Under the pieces are notes generated by a model. That model searched no databases, was not told the DNA's origin, and saw nothing but the letters and a program-made list of their open reading frames with translations. DNA of 64,000 nucleotides, from positions 12,359,497-12,423,496 of the forward strand of contig NC_134542.1 in assembly GCF_050624435.1 (NCBI RefSeq), given 5' to 3'. The stretch comes from Tenrec ecaudatus (taxonomy: Eukaryota; Chordata; Mammalia; Afrosoricida; Tenrecidae). The translations under genes were made by a program, and so were the position numbers. Positions 1-10,799 of the stretch are shown piece after piece. The stretch's first letter is position 1. Every line of letters starts with the position of its first letter.

Positions 1-24
1 AGATATATTTGTGTGTTCTTCTGG

Positions 25-225
25 AAGTCCATGCCAATTTTAATTTTCTTCACCGACACCATAATTCCTACACATCAATTTTTCTTTAGTCTTCATTAGT
101 CGGCATCCAGCTCCTACAAATGTGATGATTGACAATATCATGGCCTGGCTTAGGTGCATCTTAGATGTCAAAATGGCTTCCCTTTTCTCAACACTTGACA
201 TATCAGCCGGAGCAAGGCTAACACC
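25..225 (-). mobile_element. RTE/BovB-like LINE fragment, antisense
   Basis: The strand shown reads like the reverse of the 3' third of the RTE LINE, downstream of the reverse transcriptase core. It has the diagnostic run around TTCACCGACACCATAATTC followed by a copy of the 'catggcctgg...gcatctta' block seen in the other RTE copies here. It is truncated at both sides and non-coding. It extends close to the window edge, so more may lie upstream. Confidence 0.65.
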
Positions 226-1104
226 GAGACCTTCTTCTTCATGTTACTTTGATACAGCTTTCCCCTCAAAAGGGTCTGTGAACAGCCTTCTGAATCCTCA
301 CCACTCAGCGCATAAACCATGCAAAACGTTAAAATTCCAGTGGTTTAGGGATGCTCCCACCTACAACTGAGCTGCTATACCTTTTTCAGTATGAGCTTTA
401 TAAGGAAACAGAGAAAATTGTGAATGTTCAGTGACATCCATTTCCTTCGTTCTCCCCATCCCTCAGGGACATGAGAGAACGGGCTTTCCTTCCTTTATTA
501 TATATTCTGGAACTCCCTTACATCAACCCCGCGGTCTGTTTATTTAAGCTGACAAATGCTATGGAAAATGAAAATAAAATAAATTAAGAACATCTTTTCT
601 CACCCACACCTGTCTGTGAGTCTATTTTCTAGCTAAGAAGTCTCTGACCCACTTTCTCGTTTCCCAGGTGATAATCTTCAAGGGTCTCTCAAAAGACAGA
701 AAGACATCAAGTGCTTCATGATTCAAATAATAAATAAAAATACATGGGTTTTGTCTTACAACAGGTCGGTGGTGATGGACCTGCAATGTGTTCAACTCTC
801 AAGACCTTGGAATGCACCCCACTGGAAGGAAGGGTCAACTGCCTCCCAAAAGAGTCATGTCAGAACCTGGGCATACGTAAAAATGGCAATATCTCAGTGT
901 CAAGTGACAGGAGAAATCTGTATAGACTCAGTGCATCATATTTGGGGACAGAGAGGTGACAAATGGTTTCCAATTTAGACTTTTGGTAACATCTGCAAAT
1001 AATAGTGCACACAGTGTCCCTGACATATATAGACAGAGATGAAATGGATACATGACAAACTTTGATTATTGGTCTGTTAAGTCAAACGGACCAAAGATAC
1101 CACT
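226..1104. other. Single-copy sequence, nothing recognised
   Basis: No repeat, RNA or coding signal is recognised. Short open frames at 122-370 and 718-978 have no recognisable protein similarity and the first overlaps the RTE fragment. Confidence 0.4.
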
Positions 1105-1126
1105 CTAGTCGATGGCACCTAACAAC

Positions 1127-1611
1127 TGTGATGGTTACATAATCTCATGTCAGCTTGATAACTAGAGTGAAGGGGTGGAATGTAGCCTGTCCATCGGGTC
1201 ACAGCTTGATGGTACCTCCTTGTGAGCATGGCATTCCCATAAGGAGGGTCTGGGGAACCTCCCCCCACACTCCCAGCTTCTGCTTTACCTTCCTGTTGAC
1301 AAGCCACTTTGAGCCATGCTGACGGAAGCCAGAAGCCTGGAGATGTGTCCACCACTATTAGATATACAATACTTTGCACCCACTTGCTTGTGATCTGCCT
1401 GCATTCTACATCATTGTGTGTGGCTGTGTGAGTCTGAAGAGGGATTCAGGGACTAGAGTCAGATTCATGGACTAGTATAGGACGTATGGACTTGATCTGG
1501 ACTGGGGTGGGGTGTTTGCTTGATATATAATTACTTCTTGATGTAAAGGTCTCTCTTAAACATATATTAGTGTCCTTGGATATATTTATCTCGTCAACCC
1601 TGTTTAATAGA
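1127..1611 (+). mobile_element. ERVL-type solo LTR, probable
   Basis: It begins TGTGATGGTTA, the start typical of MLT2-like ERVL LTRs, and ends near the motif for 'aaccctg..taata' that closes the other LTRs in this window. The 22 bases just upstream (1105-1126) are the last bases of an RTE 3' tail (TCGATGGCACCTAACAAC), so the LTR appears to have landed at the end of an RTE copy. No internal ERV sequence is attached. The 3' boundary is approximate and no clear target duplication was found. Confidence 0.5.
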
Positions 1612-2778
1612 AGGATGTAATTGAACATTTTAAATAAATACTAAAAATTATATATAGTCCCACAGTAGGTGTTAGTTATGAAAGGGCATTTGATATTTAG
1701 GTCTCCCACTTATAGCTCTCTGTAAGCTTAGTATTCACAAAATACTGTAATACAGTGATACATTTTTTAAATGGTTCACTTTTCCACTGTCTTGGATTTA
1801 CTTAAAACAACACCTTAGGGTTCAATGTTAAATATAAAAATTATTTTTTCTCTCATTCTGCAAACAAGAATGGAAAGGCATCACTGCACCCACTTCAGGA
1901 TACACAAACTCCAGTCAATTAGAATCCATATGTAAGAAAGTATTTCAGAATGGCTTGCATTTCTGTTACCACTAAATCCAGGAAAAACACTTGCCAATAC
2001 AGAGAAGTATGAGAAAGAGTGAAAAAGGAGTGCATTTCTGAAGTTATAAAAAGAGCTTTGGTTGTTTTCCTTTCTCTCAAGTAAATGAAAACACCAAGAA
2101 ATCCCATGAAATTTTGTCTTGCATTTCGGCCACTTCCCTCCTTCCCATTGACCAAAGACATGGATAAGGATGCTCCGATGATCGAAGAAGCCCTGTGTTG
2201 CTGGGACTAACGCAAGGTTTTGATTCTTTCTGTTCTCAGTTCTTGCCCCACTCTCATTAATAATTGAGGCAAAGTCAGAGAAAAGACTTAAACAGAATAA
2301 GTCTGTTTTCTGAAAGAGGTTCTCATGAAGAGCTCTACAGGGTCCCCAGCTAGAGGGCATAGTAGAATAAGGACTTATGGTTTTATTCAACTAATGGCAG
2401 ACTCTCCGGCATTGGCTGACTTTTCTCTGAGTCTTTGACTTCTACCAACTAGTTCTGTCTGGTTAACACCCATGGTATTTGAAGCTGCAAGTTTTAAATT
2501 CAATTTGTCTGCTACATTTCTGATGGAAGAGGAATCTAAACTTTCCTGGATCTCAGCTATTTCATTCAGGAAAAGGAGAGAATGTGTCATTGAACATTTA
2601 AATTGGGTGTATTTTATAATCCATGAAGTTCTTATCAAAGAAATTCTTGTCAACTGAAAGAAAATGGGGGGGTTGTTTGACGGAACATATATTATTGTTT
2701 TGGATGCCTACTCAGAAAGACTAAGTCACGATGTTTAAAGGGGCTCCTGACCGCTCATGCAAACATGGAATTCAAGCC
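1612..2778. other. Single-copy sequence with a 169-codon minus-strand open frame
   Basis: No repeat family is recognised. An open frame on the minus strand (2390 to 1881) is 169 codons long and begins at an ATG, but it shows no domain, signal peptide or protein family I recognise, and two shorter frames overlap it. In AT-balanced mammalian DNA a frame this long can occur by chance. I do not call it a gene. Confidence 0.35.
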
Positions 2779-2912
2779 AACCAAAAAACCAAGCTCACGC
2801 CGTCAAGTCAATGCCAAGTTACAGCGACTCTACAGGGCAGAGTAGAATTACCTCTGTGTGTTTCTGAAACTGTGACTCTTTATGGGAGTAGAAAGCCTCA
2901 TCTGTCTCCTAT
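2779..2912 (-). mobile_element. AfroSINE-type SINE, antisense, partial
   Basis: The reverse complement carries the SINE body block (gagacagatgaggctttctactcc) and the tail block with TCGACTT-type ending. The tRNA-related head is missing. Confidence 0.65.
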
Positions 2913-3480
2913 AAAATTATAAAGGTTAAAATAAAATCATGGAATTACCTCTGTATAGTTTTCTCAACCAACGTTTCATCAGAATCACCTTAGCAAATGG
3001 GCTTAGCTTAGTAATTGTCCTGCCCAGCTTGATATTGCCTGTGTACACCAAGAAAACATGAGTTTTTGAGGCCATCTGTGAATGATATAAGCCGGTGTCC
3101 AAACTTGTTCAATCCCTTTTGACCCTCTACTGAGAATTTGTCTTTCTACATATTTTATATCCAGATCTACAGTTTAATAAGAGTATCCCTAGGTAAACCT
3201 TGTGCATACCTAAGATTCTTGTGTATACATGTAAGAATCAGCAGAATGAATAACAACCCCAGGATAGAAGTTACTTTGATTTATGCATTGTGTTCTCCAG
3301 GGCAGACTTAAAGTACTGAGTCTGACAACGTAATTTGGTGACCTGCAATTTATAAAATGATTGCAACTGAATAGGAGACCATTTTAGTGAGTTTTTGATG
3401 TAACAGTAATCATTAAATATTCAGACTATTATGGTGAGCAGTTATATTTTAAGGAGGGCTAACGACACAGTAATCCAGTT
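2913..3480. other. Single-copy AT-rich sequence
   Basis: Nothing recognised. No open frame over 60 codons. Confidence 0.35.
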
Positions 3481-3481
3481 A

Positions 3482-3700
3482 TGAGTTGGGATTGACTGCT
3501 AGCAGTGAGTTCTTGGTTGCATGGCACAGTGCTTAAGCACTCGGCTGCTAACAGAAGGATCTGGGATTGAGTTCACCATCCGCTCGCGGGAGAAAGAAGT
3601 GGCGGTCAGCTTCCCCAAAGATCACAGATCGGAAATCGTGGGCAGTTCCTCGGGGTCATTTTGAGTCAGAATTAACTCAAAGGCAGTGAGTGGTTGGAAT
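3482..3700 (+). mobile_element. AfroSINE-type SINE preceded by a second SINE tail
   Basis: From about 3512 there is a tRNA-related head (GCTTAAGCACTCGGCTGC), then the body and a tail with GAGTCAGAATTAACTC. Bases 3482-3508 are themselves a SINE tail (TATGAGTTGGGATTGACTG), so two elements abut, either as a dimer or as one insertion at the tail of another. Confidence 0.75.
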
Positions 3701-3720
3701 TATATTTTAACAAACCACCC

Positions 3721-3762
3721 AACACACACACACACACGCACACACACACACACACACACCTT
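3721..3762. repeat. (CA)n microsatellite
   Basis: About 40 bp of CA repeats with a single CG interruption. It directly follows the tail of the SINE at 3482-3700, a common origin for microsatellites. Confidence 0.95.
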
Positions 3763-5100
3763 CAATTCAATAATGAAAGGAACACAAGCTTTCCCTGGCT
3801 TGTCAGTGTGTGGTGCAGCTGAGAGAACATCCGCCTAGCACATGAGGGTGTTTTGAGCGGTATTGTGCGCCATTGAATATTTTCTGCCTGGCATTATTTT
3901 GCTCTTTCTTTCTCCTTGGCAAATACTTCATAGAACACACACGAGACTTCTGAGTAGTCGGTATTTTTCTTTTCCTACCAGGGTAGATGGAGATGAGAGA
4001 CAACTGTAAGTCTAACTTTCAAAGCAGCAGCCCTGAGAAGATGCCTTCACATAGCCTCTCAAACAAGCTCCCCCTTTCACTGTTCTTTGAACTAGATTTC
4101 ATTCAAGCTGTCCTTGGACGGAAACTTTGCTAACTTCTATTAGAGGCTCCCCCTGCTAGCAAGACCCGAAGGATTCCCCTCAGGCATCCAAGTTCTTTGG
4201 GGGGTGGGGGTAAGAGCAGCTTTCTAAAATGAAATACTTGGTCTGCAATTAACAAAGGTGCCACGAGCACTTGACATTCAAGATGCATGCCAGCACATGC
4301 CTAAGCACACAAGTCAGGGGAGAGACACATGTATCCACCAAATGCACGCTTCTATAGCCCTTCTCTATACCCTGGCAAGAGTTTCAACCTCATTTCTCCC
4401 CTATAGAGAAACTAGGGACCAGAGAGAGTTGAAATGCGCATTAGTAGACGTACCTCACCAGCCTTATTGAATCATACCCATTGGTCATTTGGTCTTCTGC
4501 AGAGATAAGCATTCTAAGCATATGTTAGGTTGGTGAAAACTCTTGGTTTGCTTAATATCTCCAAGCCCAATTAGGCCACTTTGTCATCTTCCCCACGTTT
4601 CCTGGATTTTCCAAAGACCTGCCAACTTCCAACAACACGCTCTTTCTTCCCACTGGGAAAGGAAACAAGTCCTCTGCAGGGATTTTCCACTGGATACTTC
4701 CCGCTTCCCTGCTCCAGGCCTCAGCACACCAGCCTGCAGTGCTGTACTCCTTGCCACTGCAGAGGAAAAGGTTTCCGGCAGCACAACATGCTGTATTCAG
4801 TCACTCTAGGGTCTCCCCATTCACGTTCTGATTACTTTTTAATAACGCATCCTTTCATTACATGCATACAGCGATTTCAGGGAGAAAGCAAAGGCTTTTA
4901 GGTAATACTTTCCTTCATGATGTCACCACTATCACAATATCAAAATGCTTCAGCCACCCCTGCCTGAGCATTTCTCCACTCACCAGCTCCCTTCCCTGTC
5001 CTCCTGGTAAACCCATTAATGACAAAGCTCAGGGTCTACCTCTTTGGTTCCTAAGGGTTTTCTCTTGGCAAATGAGTTCCTTTAAATAACATTTACAAAC
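3763..5100. other. Mostly single-copy sequence, possible MIR core
   Basis: At about 4385-4445 the block TTTCTCCCCTATAGAGAAAC with a following 'cagagagagtt' resembles the MIR core, but it is short and degraded. The remainder shows no recognised repeat or gene. Overlapping open frames at 4543-4901 on both strands are not supported as coding. Confidence 0.35.
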
Positions 5101-5640
5101 GATACATCACTACCTGACAGGATGATAAGAAGGGGTGCAGATAGCTTACACTCGCCAGCAGAGCCATAAACAAGAGCTGGACCATGCCTGCCCTTTGCAA
5201 ACGCTCACAGCGGAGCATGGACTGGACTCTGGGCTCCCCAAATCTTTGTGACCCAGAAGCCCTGAGTGTCCCCAGGGCTCACCCAAGTCCCAGACAGCAT
5301 GCAAGGCCAGGGGATCGATTGGGGATCCTGGGTGGGCCCCGTGCAGAGGACAATACTGCAGGTTTTCTAGAAAGCATGTGGCCCTGGCCAGATGAACCCA
5401 GCTGTCGCCTGCAATGCTCTCTGGGAGCTGCGGCCCTTGAGCTGGATGGAGGGGTGAAATTGAGCCCCCCTGTCTGCACCAATGGTAGAGTCTCAGACAG
5501 CCAAGGCCAGGGTCATAGCCCCATCAGGAAAGAGGGTCTCCAAGGGATTGGGCCTGGAGGGGAGGAGGGAGGAAGAGGAGGATTTGTTCCAGCTGGGAGG
5601 GTGGGCCCCAGGGGTGGCAAGGAGGGATAAAGGAGTGACC
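5101..5640. other. GC-richer block, no gene recognised
   Basis: Clearly higher G+C than its surroundings, with a G/A-rich stretch around 5555-5630. A 148-codon plus-strand frame (5184-5630) and overlapping minus-strand frames exist, but their products are low in complexity and match no family. CpG is not dense enough to call a CpG island by eye. Confidence 0.4.
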
Positions 5641-6310
5641 CAAGGACTAGATTGATGCTTTGCAGGACACCTCGGGGCTTCCTTTCAGGGGGTATTACTT
5701 CCACTTTTAGGCAGGAACAAGAGCTGGGAGGGAACAGCAGCCAGGCTGACAGCTCTGGAGTGATCAAAGCACAGACCTTGAATGGCTGCCTGTGCCAGCC
5801 ATTTATCAGAAAGAGGGGGGGAGCTGGGCCTTTCCAGTTGGAGCAAGGGGATTAAAGATCAAATGGAAGGAGGCTGGCCTGGCTCCTTTATGCTGAGGAG
5901 GAATGAAGAAAAAAAATCATACATACACATACACACATGTAAAATATATGCACACCTCCTTTATGTATACAAACGGTAATGCGTAGGTATGCATATGCAT
6001 ATTTAATTATAAATTATGCATTTCTAGAGAAGGAAAATAGAAGTATGGAAATATATGTGTGTGTTCAAGGGACTCTACAGACTCCAGAAGCTTTTTCGCC
6101 CATGTAACCCCACCCCAGTCCCCATGTCACCCGAGTCAAACACTGCTATGTCAAGGAGAAAGAGGCCAGCCTCCTCAGCCCCTGTCCTCTCTTGGTGCTG
6201 GAACCAGACAAATCATCCACTGGAGGAGGTTTTCAGGCTTTATCTTCCCCTTTGGAGAAGCTGGCTAACCTGCTGGGAGTCCAATTAATGCCATAAATAG
6301 CGGTGAAGGC
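5641..6310. promoter_or_regulatory. Candidate conserved noncoding element
   Basis: A repeat-free block that includes TCF/LEF-like ATCAAAG (about 5762), GATA-like TTTATC, and the AT-rich core CCAATTAATGCCATAAATAG near 6280. The clean, repeat-free state amid old repeats suggests constraint, but this is inferred from appearance only. A short CA/TA-rich stretch (5925-6000) interrupts it. Confidence 0.3.
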
Positions 6311-6867
6311 ACGGGAGAGATTAGGATACAACCCACCACCCCATGGATAACAGGTCAGGTGTTAAAATGAAAGTGATCTCCAGTTGTAAGGCAAAAAGAA
6401 AAAATAAATAAAAATGACCACCATCTGGAGTGCCGATATGAACGTTGCAATGGGTCCTCAAATGAAAAAGATCCCACATGTTGTATACATTTGAACGTGG
6501 GTGTTGATCGAGTACAGACGCAGGTGAAGGGAGGGTGGGCCTGCAGGAGCCCTAGTGTATAAAGTACTCGCTCTTCAGTCACTGAAATAAGACCTTTGCA
6601 CCATGGGACTGCCAAGGGGCTTAAAAGGCATTGGCAGAACCTGCTTCTAGGATAATGTTTCAATTTGCTTTAAAATCAATTGCACACACACTAATACACA
6701 TGTTAAAAAATCTTTGCTGTTTATTAGCTAAGACTTTATTGGGGAAAAAGGGGACTCACGGGGAAGCAAACCTATTTCCCCCCAAATCTACATTTTGGAA
6801 TATCCACACCCTAAATCCTTTATTGAATCACATATTTGTTAAGTGTTAATAGCTTCATTTTCATCAT
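6311..6867. other. Single-copy sequence
   Basis: Nothing recognised beyond short open frames without family resemblance. Confidence 0.35.
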
Positions 6868-6990
6868 AGGAGACCTGGTAGCATAGAGGTGATACATTAG
6901 CCTGAGATCCTCAAAGTCCCCAGTTCAAAACCACCGGCCTCTCTGCAGTAGAAAGATAAGCCTTGCTACATACACACTGCCCCTGATCTG
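6868..6990 (+). mobile_element. AfroSINE-type SINE, 3' truncated
   Basis: It starts GGAGACCTGGTAGCATAGAG, a close match to the SINE 5' end, and has the internal block 'cagttcaaaaccaccggcc'. The tail is missing. Confidence 0.75.
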
Positions 6991-7129
6991 GTTTCCAAAA
7001 TTTTCTGTATTTTCCATTTGGGTTGTTTTGTTTGCTTTTTGTTCATTTCTGGGAGAGTGTATCTCAGAGGAGTTATGTCAAAGGAAATCACCCTCCTGAA
7101 GCTGTTATATGCATTTCCATTTTTTCCAT

Positions 7130-7345
7130 AGATGAAACACAGCATTTATGAACCTATAGAGAGAGCAAGTAGAATAAGGGGTTCAGGGGGAGGGGGTTAC
7201 AGTGGTGGTGATGGGGTAAAAGGGAATGATGTCAAGGGGTACATGTAGAAAAAGAATGGTTGGAAACTGATTGTGGTCGCAATTGTTCAATTCTACTTGA
7301 TGTGATTGAAATATGGAATAATATGTTATATGTATTATAGATTTC
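7130..7345 (+). mobile_element. Probable L1 3'-UTR fragment, tenrec-type
   Basis: It shares the G-rich run, the 'gggtaaaagg..tgatgtcaa' block and the 'acaattg..atg' stretch with the L1 3' ends at 23434-23785 and 60590-61083. It is diverged. The family assignment is from memory. Confidence 0.4.
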
Positions 7346-7400
7346 CGTCTAGGCAACTCACAGGGGCAATTCTACCCTGTCCTATACATTCTCCAGGTAA
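7346..7400 (+). mobile_element. SINE body fragment
   Basis: Contains CAACTCACAGGGGCAATTCT and 'accctgtcctata', the middle of the SINE. No head or tail. Confidence 0.55.
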
Positions 7401-7489
7401 GCAAAGTGTTTTTATCTAGATTTTTAAAAATGGATGTAATAGCATATGCTTTGAAGAAAAGTATAACTCTTCAGATTAAAGTTTAACCA

Positions 7490-7660
7490 TGTAATCAGAG
7501 TTAGGTCGCTAACCCTGAGATCTGCAGTTTGAAACCACCAGCCACTCCACAGGAGAAAAACCAGGCTTTCTACTCCTGTAACCAAATCAAGGCTTGGAAA
7601 CCACAGGGTCAGTTCTCTCCTGTGCTATAGGGTCTCTAGGAGTGGACATCTAATCCATGG
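7490..7660 (+). mobile_element. AfroSINE-type SINE
   Basis: The head is degraded. The body has CAGTTTGAAACCACCAGCC, 'ctttctactcctgta' and 'tgctatagggtct'. The tail is diverged. Confidence 0.75.
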
Positions 7661-7841
7661 TAGTGATTTTATCTTCCTGTCATGTTCTCCTTCCTCAAGT
7701 CATTCCCTATCTTTCCTGCATCTTCAAGGCCTTCTGCAATATTTGTACTTGCTGATCTGAGTTCATACATGTCATATACATTTTAAAAATAGAGTACAAG
7801 CATACTATAATGGTTTGTAGTCTGTGAAAATAATATTGAAA

Positions 7842-8142
7842 ACATTGTGGACTGCTACACGGACAAACCAATCTGTCTTAGAAGATGGCCAGAGTACTCC
7901 TTGGAGGCAAGGACTGGCAAGACTTGACTTGTCTTACATAGTGTGGACATGCCGTCAGGAGAGATCAATCCCCGAGGAAGGACGTTTCAAGTGGAGAGGT
8001 CATCAATGAGATGGATTGATACAGCATCTCTAACAATGGGTTCAAGCATGAGGACAATGTGAGCAAGCTGCAGGACCAGGAAATGTTTCCTGGGTTGCTA
8101 TGAGTCAGAAGGGGCTTGATGGCCCCTAACAACAACAAAATG
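7842..8142 (+). mobile_element. RTE/BovB-like LINE 3' end
   Basis: 5'-truncated RTE copy encoding the C-terminal part of the pol protein. The open frame at 7824-8009 includes the family-typical stretch around 'TNQSVLEDGQ...PWRQGLARL'. It ends in the 3' UTR 'tatgagtcagaaggggcttgatggcccctaacaacaac'. It has stops and no catalytic domain. Confidence 0.85.
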
Positions 8143-8187
8143 TGGCTTTACCATTAAGGTGCCTTAATATTCTTTCGAAATTTGTCT

Positions 8188-8378
8188 GCCATTGAGTTGA
8201 TTTGAACTCATAGGGACCCTACAGCATAGAGTAGAATTGCTCTTTAGGGTTTCAGAGATTGTCAATCTTTTTGGAAGTGAGTAACTCATCTTTCGCCCGA
8301 AGAGAGGGTGCTGGGTTCAGGCTGCCAACTTTTGGGTCACAGTCCAATGCTTAACCCATTGCTCCATCAGGGGTCCTT
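8188..8378 (-). mobile_element. AfroSINE-type SINE, antisense
   Basis: The reverse complement runs from a head near GGACCCCTGATGGAGCAATG through the body to the tail AACTCAATGGCAG. Nearly full length. Confidence 0.8.
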
Positions 8379-8424
8379 TAAACCATGTTTGTTTGTTTTT
8401 TCATCAAACCTATATATGTAGCTC

Positions 8425-8535
8425 TTTCCTTGACTTGGAAAAATATTTCATCGTTTTTTATCATTTCACGAGTGGTGTAGAATTTGGTTGTTTCCATGTA
8501 TTATTATAAATAATATTGAAACTGACATTCAGAGT
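8425..8535 (-). mobile_element. Old L1M-type fragment, antisense
   Basis: The block TTGGTTGTTTCCATGTATTA with 'attataaataatattgaaactgacattc' matches the antisense L1M 3' region common in mammals. Short, so moderately certain. Confidence 0.45.
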
Positions 8536-8541
8536 CATACG

Positions 8542-8715
8542 TCATTGACCATACTGATACACTGGATTGCTAACTACAAGTTCAGCAATTCAAACCCACC
8601 AGCTGCTCTTCCAGAACAAGATTTCCCACTCCCCTCAAGAGCCGTGGTCCTGGAAGCCCTAAGTGACAGTTCTCTCCTGTCCTGTAGAGTCATGGGTCTC
8701 TCAGCCCACCACTCC
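8542..8715 (+). mobile_element. AfroSINE-type SINE
   Basis: Recognised by the body block 'agcaattcaaacccaccagctgctc' and the 'tctcctgtcctgtagagtc' block. Part of the 209-codon frame at 8488-9117 comes from this element. Confidence 0.7.
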
Positions 8716-8831
8716 TACCACCAGAGTCCATTTGGGATATATATATTGTCCATGGTTACATTAAAATCCATATTACCTCAAAGCACTTTAATTCCTAGAT
8801 TTGAGCATGCTGCTGTCAAAACAGAGAGCAG

Positions 8832-9030
8832 CTTGCTCCTGACGGTATTACATCATTTGGTTACTAATCAAAAGATCAGAAGTTCCAACCCACCACCTGC
8901 TTTCGGGGAGAAAGGAATAGCAGTCTGCGTCTCTAAATACGCCAGCCTTGGAGACAGTACAGACTGTTCTGCTCTCTGCAATAGCCCCGGTATGAGTCTA
9001 AATGAACTCTACGACACCACCGATCTCCGC
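8832..9030 (+). mobile_element. AfroSINE-type SINE
   Basis: Head GACGGTATTACATCATTTGG-like, body 'agttccaacccaccacctgc', tail with 'ggtatgagtctaaatgaactctacga'. It lies in the same orientation as the copy just upstream. Confidence 0.7.
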
Positions 9031-9117
9031 ATTCTGCTGGGACACCAGTCTTTGAGTGGGAACGCATTCAAGTCTCTTCCAGGTCCCTGGTCTTCAAACT
9101 CTCATGTCACGGACTAA

Positions 9118-9345
9118 CTATTGAGTGCTTCCAGAGCTACAACAAACTTGTTGAAACATTCGAATTGGTGTCCCATTCGTTGGTATCCAGTTGGTTTCTG
9201 AAGGGGTTTTCCCCCCAGTAATACCTTCCGTGCAACTTGTCCTTGATCCTTCAATACCACTGTTGTTGATCACATGCTACCTTTTAAAATGGTTGACAAT
9301 TTATTTTGATACAGTGACTCTGTATGTGTCTCCCATCTTTTTCTG
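9118..9345 (-). mobile_element. RTE/BovB-like LINE fragment, antisense
   Basis: Antisense of the reverse transcriptase N-terminal region, with the blocks 'gagtgcttccag', 'gttgaaacattcgaattggt' and 'atcacatgctacctttt'. The same blocks occur in the copies at 17036-21860 and 51862-53030. Confidence 0.75.
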
Positions 9346-10790
9346 TTTCTTGCATTGCAAAAAATTTTGCCTATAAAATCCTGCAGTACTACAACCTGAA
9401 TCTTGGATTTATCTGACTGTATCAAGGAGGAATATATTTTGGAATTTTAGGAGAGTAACTTGTTTAGACGGAAGCACATACAAAAGCATTGCAAAACTCC
9501 TGGAGGTTGTTTGCACTATTTTCTGAGTGGTTTCTTTAGTATCTAATATTCACAAGTTAGCCTTCCACACTAAGTCCAGCAGAGCAGCTAATAGCCGTTT
9601 GTTTGCAGAACCATTGGGCTTTGTTTTACTCTTTAACTGTTTCACAAATAATTGTGCAGAAATTGGATGTATATCACTCTCCATGTTTTTTTTTGATGGG
9701 AAGCACAATGATTCAGAAAAACTTCATGAAAATGCTGCACCAATACCTATGACGTTTTCCCAAATGAAGACTGAGTCTCACCAGGCATTAATATTTATTT
9801 ATTTTTGTAAGAGTTCTATAATAAATATCTTAGGCCTTGTATGACCACTTTCTAATTGCATACCAGATTTACCCAATAGGCTATAATTTACCCATGAGTT
9901 AACATAGGTATAAAAGGTAAATGTATTTTCAAAGGTGTTTGAATTTCTTGATATTTTTTCTGCATATGGTAAAGCGTATTTTTTTTATTAACCACATCTC
10001 ACAGTTTTAACAAGACAGTCCCTATGAATAACTGGATAAGATAATTGTAATTTTCTCTTTGATTATATTAATCTAACATAGTGCACTTTGTATCTGAAGA
10101 TCATAAACAAATTAAAAAGCAATGGAAGAGTGGAAAGGGCTGGATCCATGTTAGTGTGCTTTTAGAAATGTTCCAAATCACTGACCAAGAAAACCTTGAC
10201 ACAAAGAACCTTAAATGAAACAGCAGCTCAGCTTGTCAGTGTTGCTCTAGATAGTGTGTGGTTCAGTATGGGCTTGCAAGTAAACATGCCCCATGGATGG
10301 ATGGTTTCCTCCTAGTTCTCTGCATCTATTAGGATATCATCTGCTACAAAGTGTACAATTGCAAGTTGTTTATGGTCCATACTGTAATCTCTGTCCAATT
10401 TTCCCTTTGTAATCAGGATAAATCACAGCACTTGATAAAATAGCTCCATTTTTACCTGTTAATCTAAAGGGATGGGGTGGATATGTGAATATGCAAGAGT
10501 TCACCACCAAGAGATTCAGTATTAGTGATCAGTGAAGCTATGGATCATCATATATTTGATATTTTCATAGTTTTGTCAGGATAGGAAGTGTAGGGAAGCT
10601 AGTTAGTATTATTTATACTAGAAAATGTGGTAAAGGAAACTGATTAGTCAAACCACAAGCACCACATAGAAGACCTCAATGTCTCCACTTTTGCCCCGAA
10701 AGAAAGACTGACTTATTGTAGTAACAGAAAACTAGACCCATAATCATATTAAAAGAGTGGCTGAATGACAATGCCAATTGAATTTCCAAC
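9346..10790. other. Single-copy AT-rich sequence
   Basis: No repeat or gene recognised. Several short open frames, the longest about 105 codons (9527-9844), match nothing. Confidence 0.35.
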
Positions 10791-10799
10791 CACCAATGG

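Noticed and set aside
5184..5630. 148-codon plus-strand frame in the GC-richer block
   Set aside because: Product is low in complexity (Gly/Glu/Arg-rich end) and matches no family; opposite-strand frames overlap. GC-rich DNA has few stops.
8488..9117. Longest open frame in the window (209 codons, plus strand)
   Set aside because: It runs through two separate SINE copies, an old L1 piece and the sequence between them. No protein family resemblance; a chance frame.
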